In this document: positions 1-7,154 of the stretch, one piece after another
Layout: each line of letters begins with the position of its first letter
Position numbering within the stretch: the first letter of the stretch is position 1
Assembly: GCA_036824005.1 (NCBI GenBank)
Contig: DAITBA010000027.1
Span: 1-37,229, forward strand
From: DAITBA01 sp036824005
Lineage (GTDB): Bacteria; Pseudomonadota; Gammaproteobacteria; Burkholderiales; Rhodocyclaceae
DNA: 37,229 nucleotides
Direction: 5' to 3'
The notes under the pieces: model-generated
The model's database searches: none
What the model saw: only the letters and a program-made list of their open reading frames with translations
What the model was told of the DNA's origin: nothing
Translations under genes and position numbers: made by a program

Positions 1-20
1 AACCCACACCACCCCCAAAC

Positions 21-46
21 GCCCCGCACACAACCCCGTGCGGGGC
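21..46. terminator. Hairpin, probable terminator of the gene to the left
   Basis: GCCCCGCAC (21-29) and GTGCGGGGC (38-46) form a perfect 9-bp stem around an 8-nt loop. It is flanked by AAAC on the left and GGCGTTTCTT on the right. The U-run is weak. It probably ends transcription of a gene left of the window, but either strand is possible. Between it and accA (47-238) I see no gene. Confidence 0.45.
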
Positions 47-196
47 TTCGGCGTTTCTTGTCCCCGATCTCGCGAAATTGAAGCACGCGTGACGCAGGGC
101 ATGTCCTAGTCCGGAGCAGCCTGCTTATCCGCGCATCGCGCGAAGCATAGAAGTGCCAATACCGGCCGCGCCGGGAGGCAATAAGCTCGAATCCTG

Positions 197-202
197 TAAA
201 AT
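197..202 (+). promoter_or_regulatory. Possible -10 box upstream of accA
   Basis: TAAAAT lies 36 bases upstream of the accA start and matches TATAAT at five of six positions. I cannot find a convincing -35 element at 16-18 bp, so this is only a candidate. Confidence 0.25.
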
Positions 203-238
203 GACGACGGTGATCGCCTACATTGAGCACGCGTCCTG

Positions 239-1207
239 ATGAAAACGACTTTCCTGGATTTCGAGCAGCCCGTCTCGGAGCTTGAAGCAAAGATCGAGGA
301 ACTTCGCTTCGTCCAGGATGATTCGGCAGTGGACATTTCCGAAGAGATCGGCCGGCTCGAGACCAAGAGCCAGGCGCTGACCAAGGAAATCTACGCCAAA
401 CTGACGCCGTGGCAGATCGCGCAGGTCGCCCGGCATCCGCAGCGGCCCTACACTCTTGACTATATCCAGCACGTCTTTACCGACTTCGAAGAACTGCACG
501 GCGACAGAAGTTTTGCCGACGACCACGCCATCGTTGGCGGTGTCGCGCGTTTCAACGGACAGTCGGTGATGATCATCGGACATCAAAAGGGACGGGATAC
601 GAAGGAAAAGATCTTCCGAAACTTCGGCATGCCGCGTCCCGAGGGCTACCGTAAGGCGCTGCGGCTGATGCGCCTGGCGGAGAAGTTCGGCATGCCGGTG
701 TTTACCTTCGTCGACACGCCGGGCGCATATCCGGGCATCGACGCCGAGGAGCGCGGCCAGTCCGAGGCGATCGGCCGTAATCTGTACGTCATGGCCGAGC
801 TGAAGGTGCCGGTGATCTGCACGGTTATTGGCGAGGGCGGGTCCGGTGGTGCTCTGGCGATTGCCGTCGGTGATGTCGTGCTGATGCTGCAGTACGCTAC
901 CTACTCGGTCATCTCGCCGGAGGGTTGCGCCTCGATTCTGTGGAAGAGCGCCGAAAAGGCCGGCGAGGCGGCTGAGATCATGGGCATAACCGCGGCACGC
1001 CTGAAGACCCTCGGCCTGATCGACCGTGTCGTCAGCGAACCCCTCGGCGGTGCCCATCGTGACCACCGCGCCATCGCGCAGACTTTGCGCAAGGCGCTGC
1101 AGGATGCGCTGCGCCAGGTTAGTGAGCTCTCTCCGGCCGAGCTGCTGGAAAAGCGCTTTGATCGGCTGATGAGCTATGGCCGGTTCAAGGAACAGCCCGT
1201 TAACTGA
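239..1207 (+). CDS. accA: Acetyl-CoA carboxylase, carboxyltransferase subunit alpha
   Basis: This is the alpha subunit of the carboxyltransferase half of acetyl-CoA carboxylase. With AccD it moves the carboxyl group from carboxybiotin to acetyl-CoA, giving malonyl-CoA, the committed step of fatty-acid synthesis, in the cytoplasm. The 322-residue product has the usual family length. It starts with the coiled N-terminal region typical of AccA (FLDFEQPVSELEAKIEEL). The crotonase-fold core contains the recognisable segments HGDRSFADD, FVDTPGAYPG, GEGGSGGALA and SPEGCASILW. No zinc-finger domain is present, as expected because that belongs to AccD. The Shine-Dalgarno sequence is poor. The 3' end overlaps tilS by 32 bases, so the two are probably translationally coupled. 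Confidence 0.97.
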   Translation: MKTTFLDFEQPVSELEAKIEELRFVQDDSAVDISEEIGRLETKSQALTKEIYAKLTPWQIAQVARHPQRPYTLDYIQHVFTDFEELHGDRSFADDHAIVGGVARFNGQSVMIIGHQKGRDTKEKIFRNFGMPRPEGYRKALRLMRLAEKFGMPVFTFVDTPGAYPGIDAEERGQSEAIGRNLYVMAELKVPVICTVIGEGGSGGALAIAVGDVVLMLQYATYSVISPEGCASILWKSAEKAGEAAEIMGITAARLKTLGLIDRVVSEPLGGAHRDHRAIAQTLRKALQDALRQVSELSPAELLEKRFDRLMSYGRFKEQPVN

Positions 1208-2525
1208 TCTGCCGCAGATCGTCGCCGCAGTACTGCGGCATCACGTCCGTGACCAACAATCACTTGTCGTTGGCCTGAGCGGCGGTATTGACTCCGTCGT
1301 CATGACCCATGTGTTGCGTGCGGTGCAACCCCAGATCGGGTTTTCGCTGTCGGCGGTGCATGTTAATCACCAGTTGAGCGCCAGCGCCGATGCGTGGGAG
1401 CGCTTCTGCAGCGACTTGTGCGCGGCGCTCGGGATCGAGCTGTCGGTGCGGCGCGTGGCCGTGGAGGGAGTGCCAGCAGCAGGTCTCGAGGGCGCCGCGC
1501 GCGCGGCGCGCTACCGTGCCTTTGCCGCGGCAGGAGGGGACTGGATTGCGCTCGCCCATCAGCGCGACGACCAGGCCGAAACGGTGCTTCTGAACGTCCT
1601 GCGCGGCGCGGGGGTGCGTGGTGCTGCCGGCATGCCGGTTGTGCGCTTGCTCGACGCCCTGAGGCCGGACGGCCCCCGCGTGATCCGTCCGATGCTGACG
1701 GTGCCGCGGACCTGTGTACGCGCTTATGCGACTGTGCATGGGTTGCGATGGATTGAAGACGAGAGCAACGCCGCGATCAGCCTGGCCCGTAACTTCCTGC
1801 GCCATGAGATCCTCGCAAGCTTGCGTGCGCGCTTTCCGGCCGTCGACGCCCGGCTTGCGCATGCAGCGAACCACTTCGCCGAGTCGGAGGCGCTGCTCGA
1901 CGTGCTAGGTCAGCAGGACCTGGAGTCGGCATCGCGCAACGGCCATCTGCAAGTTACCGCACTGCGCGAACTGGGCGATGTGCGCGCCCGCAACGTCGTT
2001 CGCGGCATGCTGCGCGTCCATGGCGTCGCAATGCCCGACGCGGCCCGGCTCGACGAGATTCTGCGCCAACTCGTAACAGCAGCGCCCGATGCCACCATCG
2101 AACTGCCCATCGGTGGTCACGTCGTGCGTCGTTTCCGCGGGTCCGTCTACGTGACCCGGCGGCAGCACCATGGGAATGTCGCTTCGCTGATCTGGCGCGG
2201 CGAGCCGGAACTCGCGTGGGCAGACGGGCGCCTTCGGTTCGAGGCAGCCGAGGGCGAAGGTATCGACCGCTCGCATCTGGCCGGGCGCGCCGTGACCATC
2301 CAAAAGCGTTGGGGCGGCGAGCGCTTCCGACCGGACGTGCAGCGGCCGCGGCGCACTTTGAAGAACCTTCTGCAAGAAGCGCAGGTGCCGCCTTGGCAGC
2401 GCGAGAACATGCCCCTGCTATGGTGCGGCGACGATCTCGTGTGGGTGCCTCGAATCGGAGTGGCCTGGGACTATCGCTGCCGGCCGGGAGCACCTGGCGT
2501 AGTCGTCACCTGGATCGGTCACTGA
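1176..2525 (+). CDS. tilS: tRNA(Ile)-lysidine synthase
   Basis: TilS attaches lysine to the wobble cytidine (C34) of tRNA-Ile2 (CAU), using ATP, so that it reads AUA as isoleucine rather than AUG as methionine. The 449-residue protein carries the N-type ATP-pyrophosphatase P-loop SGGIDS at residues 35-40. The core continues with AHQRDDQAETVLLNVLRGAG and NFLRHEI. The C-terminal TilS domain is also present (RWGGERFRPDV, RRTLKNLLQE, PPWQRENMPLLW). I chose the ATG at 1176, inside the end of accA, because no better start lies between it and the P-loop. The gene ends convergently with dctR, sharing 7 bases, so transcripts from the two strands overlap at their 3' ends. Confidence 0.95.
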   Translation: MAGSRNSPLTDLPQIVAAVLRHHVRDQQSLVVGLSGGIDSVVMTHVLRAVQPQIGFSLSAVHVNHQLSASADAWERFCSDLCAALGIELSVRRVAVEGVPAAGLEGAARAARYRAFAAAGGDWIALAHQRDDQAETVLLNVLRGAGVRGAAGMPVVRLLDALRPDGPRVIRPMLTVPRTCVRAYATVHGLRWIEDESNAAISLARNFLRHEILASLRARFPAVDARLAHAANHFAESEALLDVLGQQDLESASRNGHLQVTALRELGDVRARNVVRGMLRVHGVAMPDAARLDEILRQLVTAAPDATIELPIGGHVVRRFRGSVYVTRRQHHGNVASLIWRGEPELAWADGRLRFEAAEGEGIDRSHLAGRAVTIQKRWGGERFRPDVQRPRRTLKNLLQEAQVPPWQRENMPLLWCGDDLVWVPRIGVAWDYRCRPGAPGVVVTWIGH

Positions 2526-3121
2526 CGCTTGCCGGCGAGTAACTGCGCCAACTCGACAGCGGACCTGACGCCCATTTTGTCGAAGATGCGCGCCCGGTGG
2601 ACTTCCACGGTGCGCATGGCGATGTCTAGTTCGTCGGCGATCACCTTGTTGAGTTTGCCGGCGAGGATGAGGCGCATCACCTCACGCTCGCGGGTCGTAA
2701 GCTGCGCCACTCGCGCCTCAACGGATACCTGGCTGGCACGGGCGGCGCGCTGGGCCGCGTCCTGTTCGAGCGCGCCGAGCACGCGATCTACCAGCTCGTT
2801 GTCATTGAACGGCTTCTCGATGAAATCGTAGGCACCGCGCTTCAGCGCCGCGACCGCCAGGGGAACATCGGCGTGTCCGGTGAGGAATATCACCGGCATG
2901 GCGCATCGGCGCCCGATCAGTACGTCGAACAGCTCCAGGCCGCTCATTCCATCCATGCGGATGTCAAGCACGAGGCAGCCGCTCATGTCCTCCTTGTAGT
3001 CGGCGAGGAAAGTTTCCGCCGATGGCCAGGCCGCCGCTTCGACGCCGCGGGACTGAAACAGCCAGCAAAGGGCATCGCGGATCGCGTCGTCGTCATCGAC
3101 GATGTAGGCGGCAGGTCGCAT
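2519..3121 (-). CDS. dctR: LuxR/FixJ-family response regulator, DctR-like
   Basis: This is a 200-residue two-domain response regulator. The receiver domain (about 5-118) has the acidic cluster DDDD at 9-12, the phospho-acceptor Asp53 in LVLDIRMDG, Thr81 in FLTGHAD and Lys103 in FIEKPF. The output domain (about 140-198) is a LuxR/FixJ helix-turn-helix (LTTREREVMRLI, TVEVHRARI). I chose the ATG at 3121 because it directly precedes the conserved YIVDDD strand and its A is shared with the TGA of the kinase gene (TGATG), a coupling arrangement. The reading frame stays open further upstream, but that would add 22 unconserved residues. With DctS and the divergent TRAP genes it matches the DctS/DctR-DctPQM layout known from Rhodobacter capsulatus. 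Control of the TRAP operon is inferred. Confidence 0.9.
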   Translation of the reverse strand: MRPAAYIVDDDDAIRDALCWLFQSRGVEAAAWPSAETFLADYKEDMSGCLVLDIRMDGMSGLELFDVLIGRRCAMPVIFLTGHADVPLAVAALKRGAYDFIEKPFNDNELVDRVLGALEQDAAQRAARASQVSVEARVAQLTTREREVMRLILAGKLNKVIADELDIAMRTVEVHRARIFDKMGVRSAVELAQLLAGKRQ

Positions 3122-5103
3122 CACGCATCGGCTTCCGGCAACGAGAACTTGAATATGGTACCGCCATCGGGATTGGCTTCGTACCACAACCGGCCCTGGT
3201 GCAGTTCCATGATCGAGCGGCAGATGTTGAGTCCCATCCCCATCCCCTCGACCTTGGTGGTGAAGAACGGTGAGAAAAGCCGTTCCGCCACCGCGGCGGA
3301 AATGCCGCAGCCGCGGTCGGCCACCGCAGTGACGAAGGTGTTGCCGTCGTGCGACACGCTCACGTGCAACAACTTGTCCTCCGGCGCTGCATCGCCAAGC
3401 GCGTCCATGCCATTGCGGATCAGATTCAGCAACACCTGCTCGATCATGACGCGATCGGCCAGCACCGGCATAGGGTCCAGGGGCAGCGTGGCGGAAATAC
3501 GCACCCCGCGCTTCTTCGCCTCGGCCTCGACCAGGGCGACGCTGTCCTCGACGATGGCGCGTAGTTCGCAGGCGGACAGCTTGGGTTCGCTGCGCCGGAC
3601 GAATTCATGGACGCGGCGAATGATTGCCCCGGCGCGCTGAGCCTGCTGTCCGACCTTGCGCAGCACCTGCGCCAGCTCTTCGCGAGCGAAGTCGTTGCTC
3701 TCGATCTTGTTGAGGCAACCGGTGTTGTAGCTGGCGATCGCCGAAAGCGGCTGGTTCAGCTCGTGCGCCAGGGTCGAGGCCATCTCGCCCATGGTGACCA
3801 GGCGCGAGGTGAACTGCAGCTTCTCCTGCTGCTGGCGTGCCAGTTCCTCGGCCCGCTTGCGAGCAGTGATGTCCACCACCGACGCCATCCATCCGGACTG
3901 CCTGCCCATGGCATCGATCAACGGCGCCTCATAGATCAATGCGTCGAAGCGCTCGCCGTTCCTGCGCATGAAGCGCAGTTCTGCCTCATGGGGCGTCTTG
4001 CCAGCAAGAATGCTGTCATGCAGTTCCTGGGTCTGCTCGATGTCCTCGGGCGCCCAGTAGGGCATCGGAGGGCCGCGCCCGACCAACTCCTCGGCGCTCC
4101 AGCCGACCATCCGGCAGAACGCCGGATTGACGTAGGTGATCCGGCCGTTCATGTCGCGGGCGCGCAGCCCGGTGGTGAGCGAGTCTTCCATCGCCTTGCG
4201 GAACGCATGCTGGTCGCGCAGCGCCGCCTCCGCCGCCAGGCGCCGCTGGACGTGCCGGCGCAACGCCCAGAGGCTGCCGAGCACGGCCAGCGCCAGCCCG
4301 ACGATCACCGTCGCCAGCAGATTGCGCAGGAGGTTCGTCTGCGCCTTGTAAGCGAGCGCCTGCAGCAGCAGGCCACGGCCGGGCGGATCGAAGGGCACGG
4401 CATAGGACAGTCCGGTAGCGTCGGCGGCCACTTTCGATTTCGACGCCAGCACCGCGCCGGTGTCGTCGATCACCTGCAGTCGGTACTTCTCCGCGTACCA
4501 CCAAGGAACCGCATGATGGAGCAGCGCGTTGAGGGAGACGACGCCGACCATCATGTGGGCGAGCCTGCCGTCGCGGAATTGCGGTACGTGTACCTCGACG
4601 TGATGATCTCTGTTCACGGCCGGGTAGGGCTGGCCGAACACCGCCTTGCCCAGAGATCGCGCAAAGCCGAAGGTTTCCAGTGAGGGTATCGTACCGGCAG
4701 CCTCGCCAACGGCATACTCGCCGATGCCCGGCGGCACGGCGGCCACCACCTGCGGCTCGCCGTCGTACCAGATGATCTGGATCAGCCAGGGGTTGTTGGT
4801 CATCAGGAAGCGGCTGCGCTGCTCCATCTGGCCGGCATCCATCCGGCCGTCGGCCGCGTCGCGGCCGAGTTCGTCGAGCAGATCCTGGACCTTGGTCAGA
4901 TGAAAACGCAGGTCCTGCTCGACCCACAATACATCGGTAATCAGCGTCACCCGGTGCTCATCGATCTCGGTCCGGTGCAGCAGCCACAGCAACGCGGCGA
5001 CCGTGGCGAACACGAGTACGATGGCGATACGTGGTACCGCCCAGTACCAGCCCGAGGTGATGGGCGGCTCGCCGGAGGGTACGGGTTCGACCGGAACTGG
5101 CAT
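3121..5103 (-). CDS. dctS: Sensor histidine kinase, DctS-like, with PAS domain
   Basis: This 660-residue membrane histidine kinase is the partner of the adjoining response regulator. It has a first membrane helix at about 24-43, a periplasmic sensor region of about 215 residues (44-258), and a second helix at about 259-281. A cytoplasmic PAS/PAC domain follows (about 303-412; ITYVNPAFCRMVGWS), then a HisKA domain with the phospho-accepting His447 in AHELNQP. The ATPase domain has an N box near Asn564 (NLIRNGMDAL), a G1 box DRGCG at 596-600, FSPFFTTK, and a G2 box GMGMGLNICRSI. The start at 5103 places the membrane helix correctly; an in-frame start further upstream would run into the shared control region. 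The likely signal is an external C4-dicarboxylate, by analogy with DctS and from its neighbours. The ligand is not visible in the sequence. Confidence 0.9.
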   Translation of the reverse strand: MPVPVEPVPSGEPPITSGWYWAVPRIAIVLVFATVAALLWLLHRTEIDEHRVTLITDVLWVEQDLRFHLTKVQDLLDELGRDAADGRMDAGQMEQRSRFLMTNNPWLIQIIWYDGEPQVVAAVPPGIGEYAVGEAAGTIPSLETFGFARSLGKAVFGQPYPAVNRDHHVEVHVPQFRDGRLAHMMVGVVSLNALLHHAVPWWYAEKYRLQVIDDTGAVLASKSKVAADATGLSYAVPFDPPGRGLLLQALAYKAQTNLLRNLLATVIVGLALAVLGSLWALRRHVQRRLAAEAALRDQHAFRKAMEDSLTTGLRARDMNGRITYVNPAFCRMVGWSAEELVGRGPPMPYWAPEDIEQTQELHDSILAGKTPHEAELRFMRRNGERFDALIYEAPLIDAMGRQSGWMASVVDITARKRAEELARQQQEKLQFTSRLVTMGEMASTLAHELNQPLSAIASYNTGCLNKIESNDFAREELAQVLRKVGQQAQRAGAIIRRVHEFVRRSEPKLSACELRAIVEDSVALVEAEAKKRGVRISATLPLDPMPVLADRVMIEQVLLNLIRNGMDALGDAAPEDKLLHVSVSHDGNTFVTAVADRGCGISAAVAERLFSPFFTTKVEGMGMGLNICRSIMELHQGRLWYEANPDGGTIFKFSLPEADA

Positions 5104-5120
5104 TATCAACCCTCGGAATC

Positions 5121-5137
5121 TACGATGTTTTATCGTA
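5121..5137. promoter_or_regulatory. Perfect inverted repeat between dctS and dctP, candidate operator
   Basis: TACGAT (5121-5126), spacer GTTTT, ATCGTA (5132-5137) is a perfect 6-bp inverted repeat. It lies in the 191-bp divergent intergenic region, 18 bp from the dctS start and about 158 bp from the dctP start. LuxR/FixJ-type regulators bind dyad sites, so this could be the DctR site or an autoregulatory operator of dctSR. I found no clear sigma-54 or sigma-70 promoter nearby. Confidence 0.4.
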
Positions 5138-5294
5138 CTCGTCTGGACGGCGTTCGGGCACCGGTTGCGGTTGCGGATTTCCACAATTTCGGTGCGGGAG
5201 TGGCGGTTGCAGAATTCGGATTGTTCAACGGGGAAAAGGGCCAAATGTGCCTTCTCCTCCAGCGGATCAAACATGTCAGTCGAGAGGAGGCGTC

Positions 5295-6299
5295 ATGAAA
5301 CTACGCAATATTCTGTTTGCTCTGGTCGCCGCAAGTTTTGCCTTTGCGGCTTCTGCCCAGCAACCGATCGTCATCAAGTTCAGCCACGTCGTCGCCAACG
5401 ATACGCCCAAGGGCAAGGCGTCCGACTTCTTCGCCAAGCGTGCCGCCGAACTGACCAAGGGCAAGGTGAAGGTGGAAGTCTACGCCAACAGCACGCTGTA
5501 CAAGGACAAGGAGGAGATGGAGGCGCTGCAACTCGGCGCCGTGCAGATGCTCGCTCCCTCGCTGGCCAAGTTTGGGCCCCTGGGCGTGAAGGAGTTCGAG
5601 GTGTTCGATCTGCCCTACATCTTCGACAGTTATCAGGAACTGCACAAGGTGACCCAGGGCCCGGCCGGACAGGCGTTGCTGGCCAAATTGGAGCCCAAGG
5701 GCATCAAGGGGCTGGCGTACTGGGACAACGGCTTCAAGTCATTTTCCGCCAATAAACCGCTGAAGACTCCGGCCGACTTCAGGGGCCAGAAGATGCGCAT
5801 CCAGTCCTCCAAGGTTCTCGAGGCGCAGATGCGCGCCCTCGGCTCGCTGCCGCAGGTGATGGCTTTCTCCGAGGTTTATCAAGCGCTGCAGACCGGTGTC
5901 GTGGACGGCACGGAGAATCCCATCTCTAACCTTTACACCCAGAAAATGCACGAGGTGCAGAAGCACCTTACGCTGAGCGAGCACGGCTATCTTGGCTACG
6001 CGGTGATCACCAACAAGAAGTTCTGGGAAGGCTTGCCGGCCGATATCCGCGGCCAGCTCGAACAGGCGATGAAGGAGTCCACCGACTACGCCAACAAGAT
6101 CGCCAAGGAAGAAAACGACGCATCGCTGGAAGCGGTGAAGAAATCTGGCAAGACCCAGGTCTATGCGCCCACGCCCGAGGAGCGGCTGGCGCTCAAGAAG
6201 GCGCTCATCAAGGCCCACACCGAAATGGAATCGCGCATCGGCAAGGATCTGATCCAGTCGATCTACAAGGAAACGGGATTCGACCCCGCGAAGCTTTAA
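5295..6299 (+). CDS. dctP: TRAP transporter substrate-binding protein, DctP family
   Basis: This is the periplasmic solute-binding protein of a TRAP transporter. It captures the substrate, probably a C4-dicarboxylate such as malate, succinate or fumarate, and delivers it to the DctQM membrane complex. The 335-residue precursor has a clear Sec signal peptide with cleavage expected after Ala21 (AFAASA before QQPIVIKF). Family segments include FSHVVANDTPKGKA, GVKEFEVFDLPY, KMRIQSSKV (the Arg that usually clamps the substrate carboxylate), VVDGTENPISN and EHGYLGY. I chose the ATG at 5295 because it follows a strong Shine-Dalgarno sequence (GAGAGGAGG, 5282-5290) and begins the signal peptide; upstream in-frame codons do neither. 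A CTCCTC stretch at 5254-5259 could pair with the Shine-Dalgarno region. Confidence 0.95.
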   Translation: MKLRNILFALVAASFAFAASAQQPIVIKFSHVVANDTPKGKASDFFAKRAAELTKGKVKVEVYANSTLYKDKEEMEALQLGAVQMLAPSLAKFGPLGVKEFEVFDLPYIFDSYQELHKVTQGPAGQALLAKLEPKGIKGLAYWDNGFKSFSANKPLKTPADFRGQKMRIQSSKVLEAQMRALGSLPQVMAFSEVYQALQTGVVDGTENPISNLYTQKMHEVQKHLTLSEHGYLGYAVITNKKFWEGLPADIRGQLEQAMKESTDYANKIAKEENDASLEAVKKSGKTQVYAPTPEERLALKKALIKAHTEMESRIGKDLIQSIYKETGFDPAKL

Positions 6300-6307
6300 A
6301 GGTCGGC

Positions 6308-6342
6308 AAAGCCACCGCCAGCGCAAGCCCGGTGGCTTTTTT
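6308..6342 (+). terminator. Intra-operon hairpin between dctP and dctQ, attenuator-like
   Basis: AAAGCCACCG (6308-6317) pairs with CGGTGGCTTT (6330-6339) over 10 bp, and the T-run extends to 6342. It has the shape of an intrinsic terminator directly after dctP, only 23 bases before dctQ. Such partial terminators commonly let the binding protein be made in excess of the membrane subunits; this role is inferred. Confidence 0.8.
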
Positions 6343-6365
6343 GCGCCTGACATCGGGAGAGGGAA

Positions 6366-7154
6366 ATGATGAAGGTATTGGATCATCTGGAGGAATGGCT
6401 CATCACCTTCCTCATGGGTGCCGCGACGGTGATCATTTTCGCCGCCGTGATGCACCGCTACGCCTCGGGGGTGGCCATTCCGGGTGTGCAGGACTGGCTG
6501 CTCGGTCTCAATCTGGGCTGGGCGCAGGAGCTGTGCATCATCATGTTCGTGTGGATGGCCAAGTTCGGCGCCGCCTATGGCGTGCGCACCGGCATCCACG
6601 TCGGTGTCGATGTGCTGATCAACCGGTTGAAGGACAACACCCGCGGCAAGGTCATCGTCTTCGGCCTGCTGGCGGGGGCGTTGTTCACCGGCGTCGTCGG
6701 CACGCTCGGGGCGACCTTCGTCTGGGAAAACGGCGCCCATTACGCGATCTTCAAAGCGCTGGGCATGGACACGGGGGATGTGCCGGAAGGGCCGATTACT
6801 CCCGATCTGGAGTGGCCCACCTGGTTCGTCTATTCGGCGGTGCCGCTCGGATCTTACCTGATGTGTTTCCGCTTCCTGCAGGTCACCTGGTCCTTCATCC
6901 GGACCGGCGAACTGCCGCACCATGACCACGGCCACGTGGAAGGCATCGAGGAGGGCACGGGTTTCGAGCCCGGCAAGGAGGACCAGGTGTACACCATGGA
7001 CGACGAGCTGCACCCGCGGGATCTGCGCAGCGGCAACGACCGGCGTCAAACCGCGGGAAGCAGTCCGACCAGCGTCGAGCGGCGCACTGGCACGGATCGC
7101 CGTCAGGGTGGTCCGGATCGCCGCAAAGGTGGTTCAGGAGGCGGCAAAGCATGA
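6366..7154 (+). CDS. dctQ: TRAP transporter small membrane subunit DctQ, with long charged C-terminal tail
   Basis: This is the small four-helix subunit that pairs with DctM in the inner membrane. Membrane helices lie at about 12-31, 53-73, 96-120 and 151-176, with the conserved WAQELCIIMFVWMAKFGAAYGVR region between helix 2 and the following loop. The product has 262 residues, longer than the roughly 160-230 usual for the family. The extra length is a hydrophilic tail from about residue 181 with a His-rich patch (HHDHGH, 185-190), an acidic stretch, and four RR-containing motifs (NDRRQ 224-228, VERR 237-240, TDRRQ 243-247, PDRRK 250-254), ending in Gly-Ser. A second ATG lies one codon after the chosen start. 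The gene overlaps dctM by 4 bases (ATGA). Confidence 0.93.
   Translation: MMKVLDHLEEWLITFLMGAATVIIFAAVMHRYASGVAIPGVQDWLLGLNLGWAQELCIIMFVWMAKFGAAYGVRTGIHVGVDVLINRLKDNTRGKVIVFGLLAGALFTGVVGTLGATFVWENGAHYAIFKALGMDTGDVPEGPITPDLEWPTWFVYSAVPLGSYLMCFRFLQVTWSFIRTGELPHHDHGHVEGIEEGTGFEPGKEDQVYTMDDELHPRDLRSGNDRRQTAGSSPTSVERRTGTDRRQGGPDRRKGGSGGGKA

Noticed and set aside
218..1066. Open frame of 282 codons antisense to accA
   Set aside because: It is a shadow of accA in GC-rich DNA. It has no recognisable domain and no Shine-Dalgarno sequence, while the plus-strand frame is clearly AccA.
5172..5274. N-terminal extension of dctS to the in-frame ATG at 5274
   Set aside because: The added residues are unconserved, would precede the membrane helix by about 80 residues and would cover the divergent promoter region. 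The ATG at 5103 is better placed.
5104..5294. Sigma-54 promoter for dctP
   Set aside because: GG and GC doublets occur, but the spacing is 7 or 10 bases rather than the required 12. The response regulator is also FixJ-type and has no AAA+ sigma-54-activator domain.
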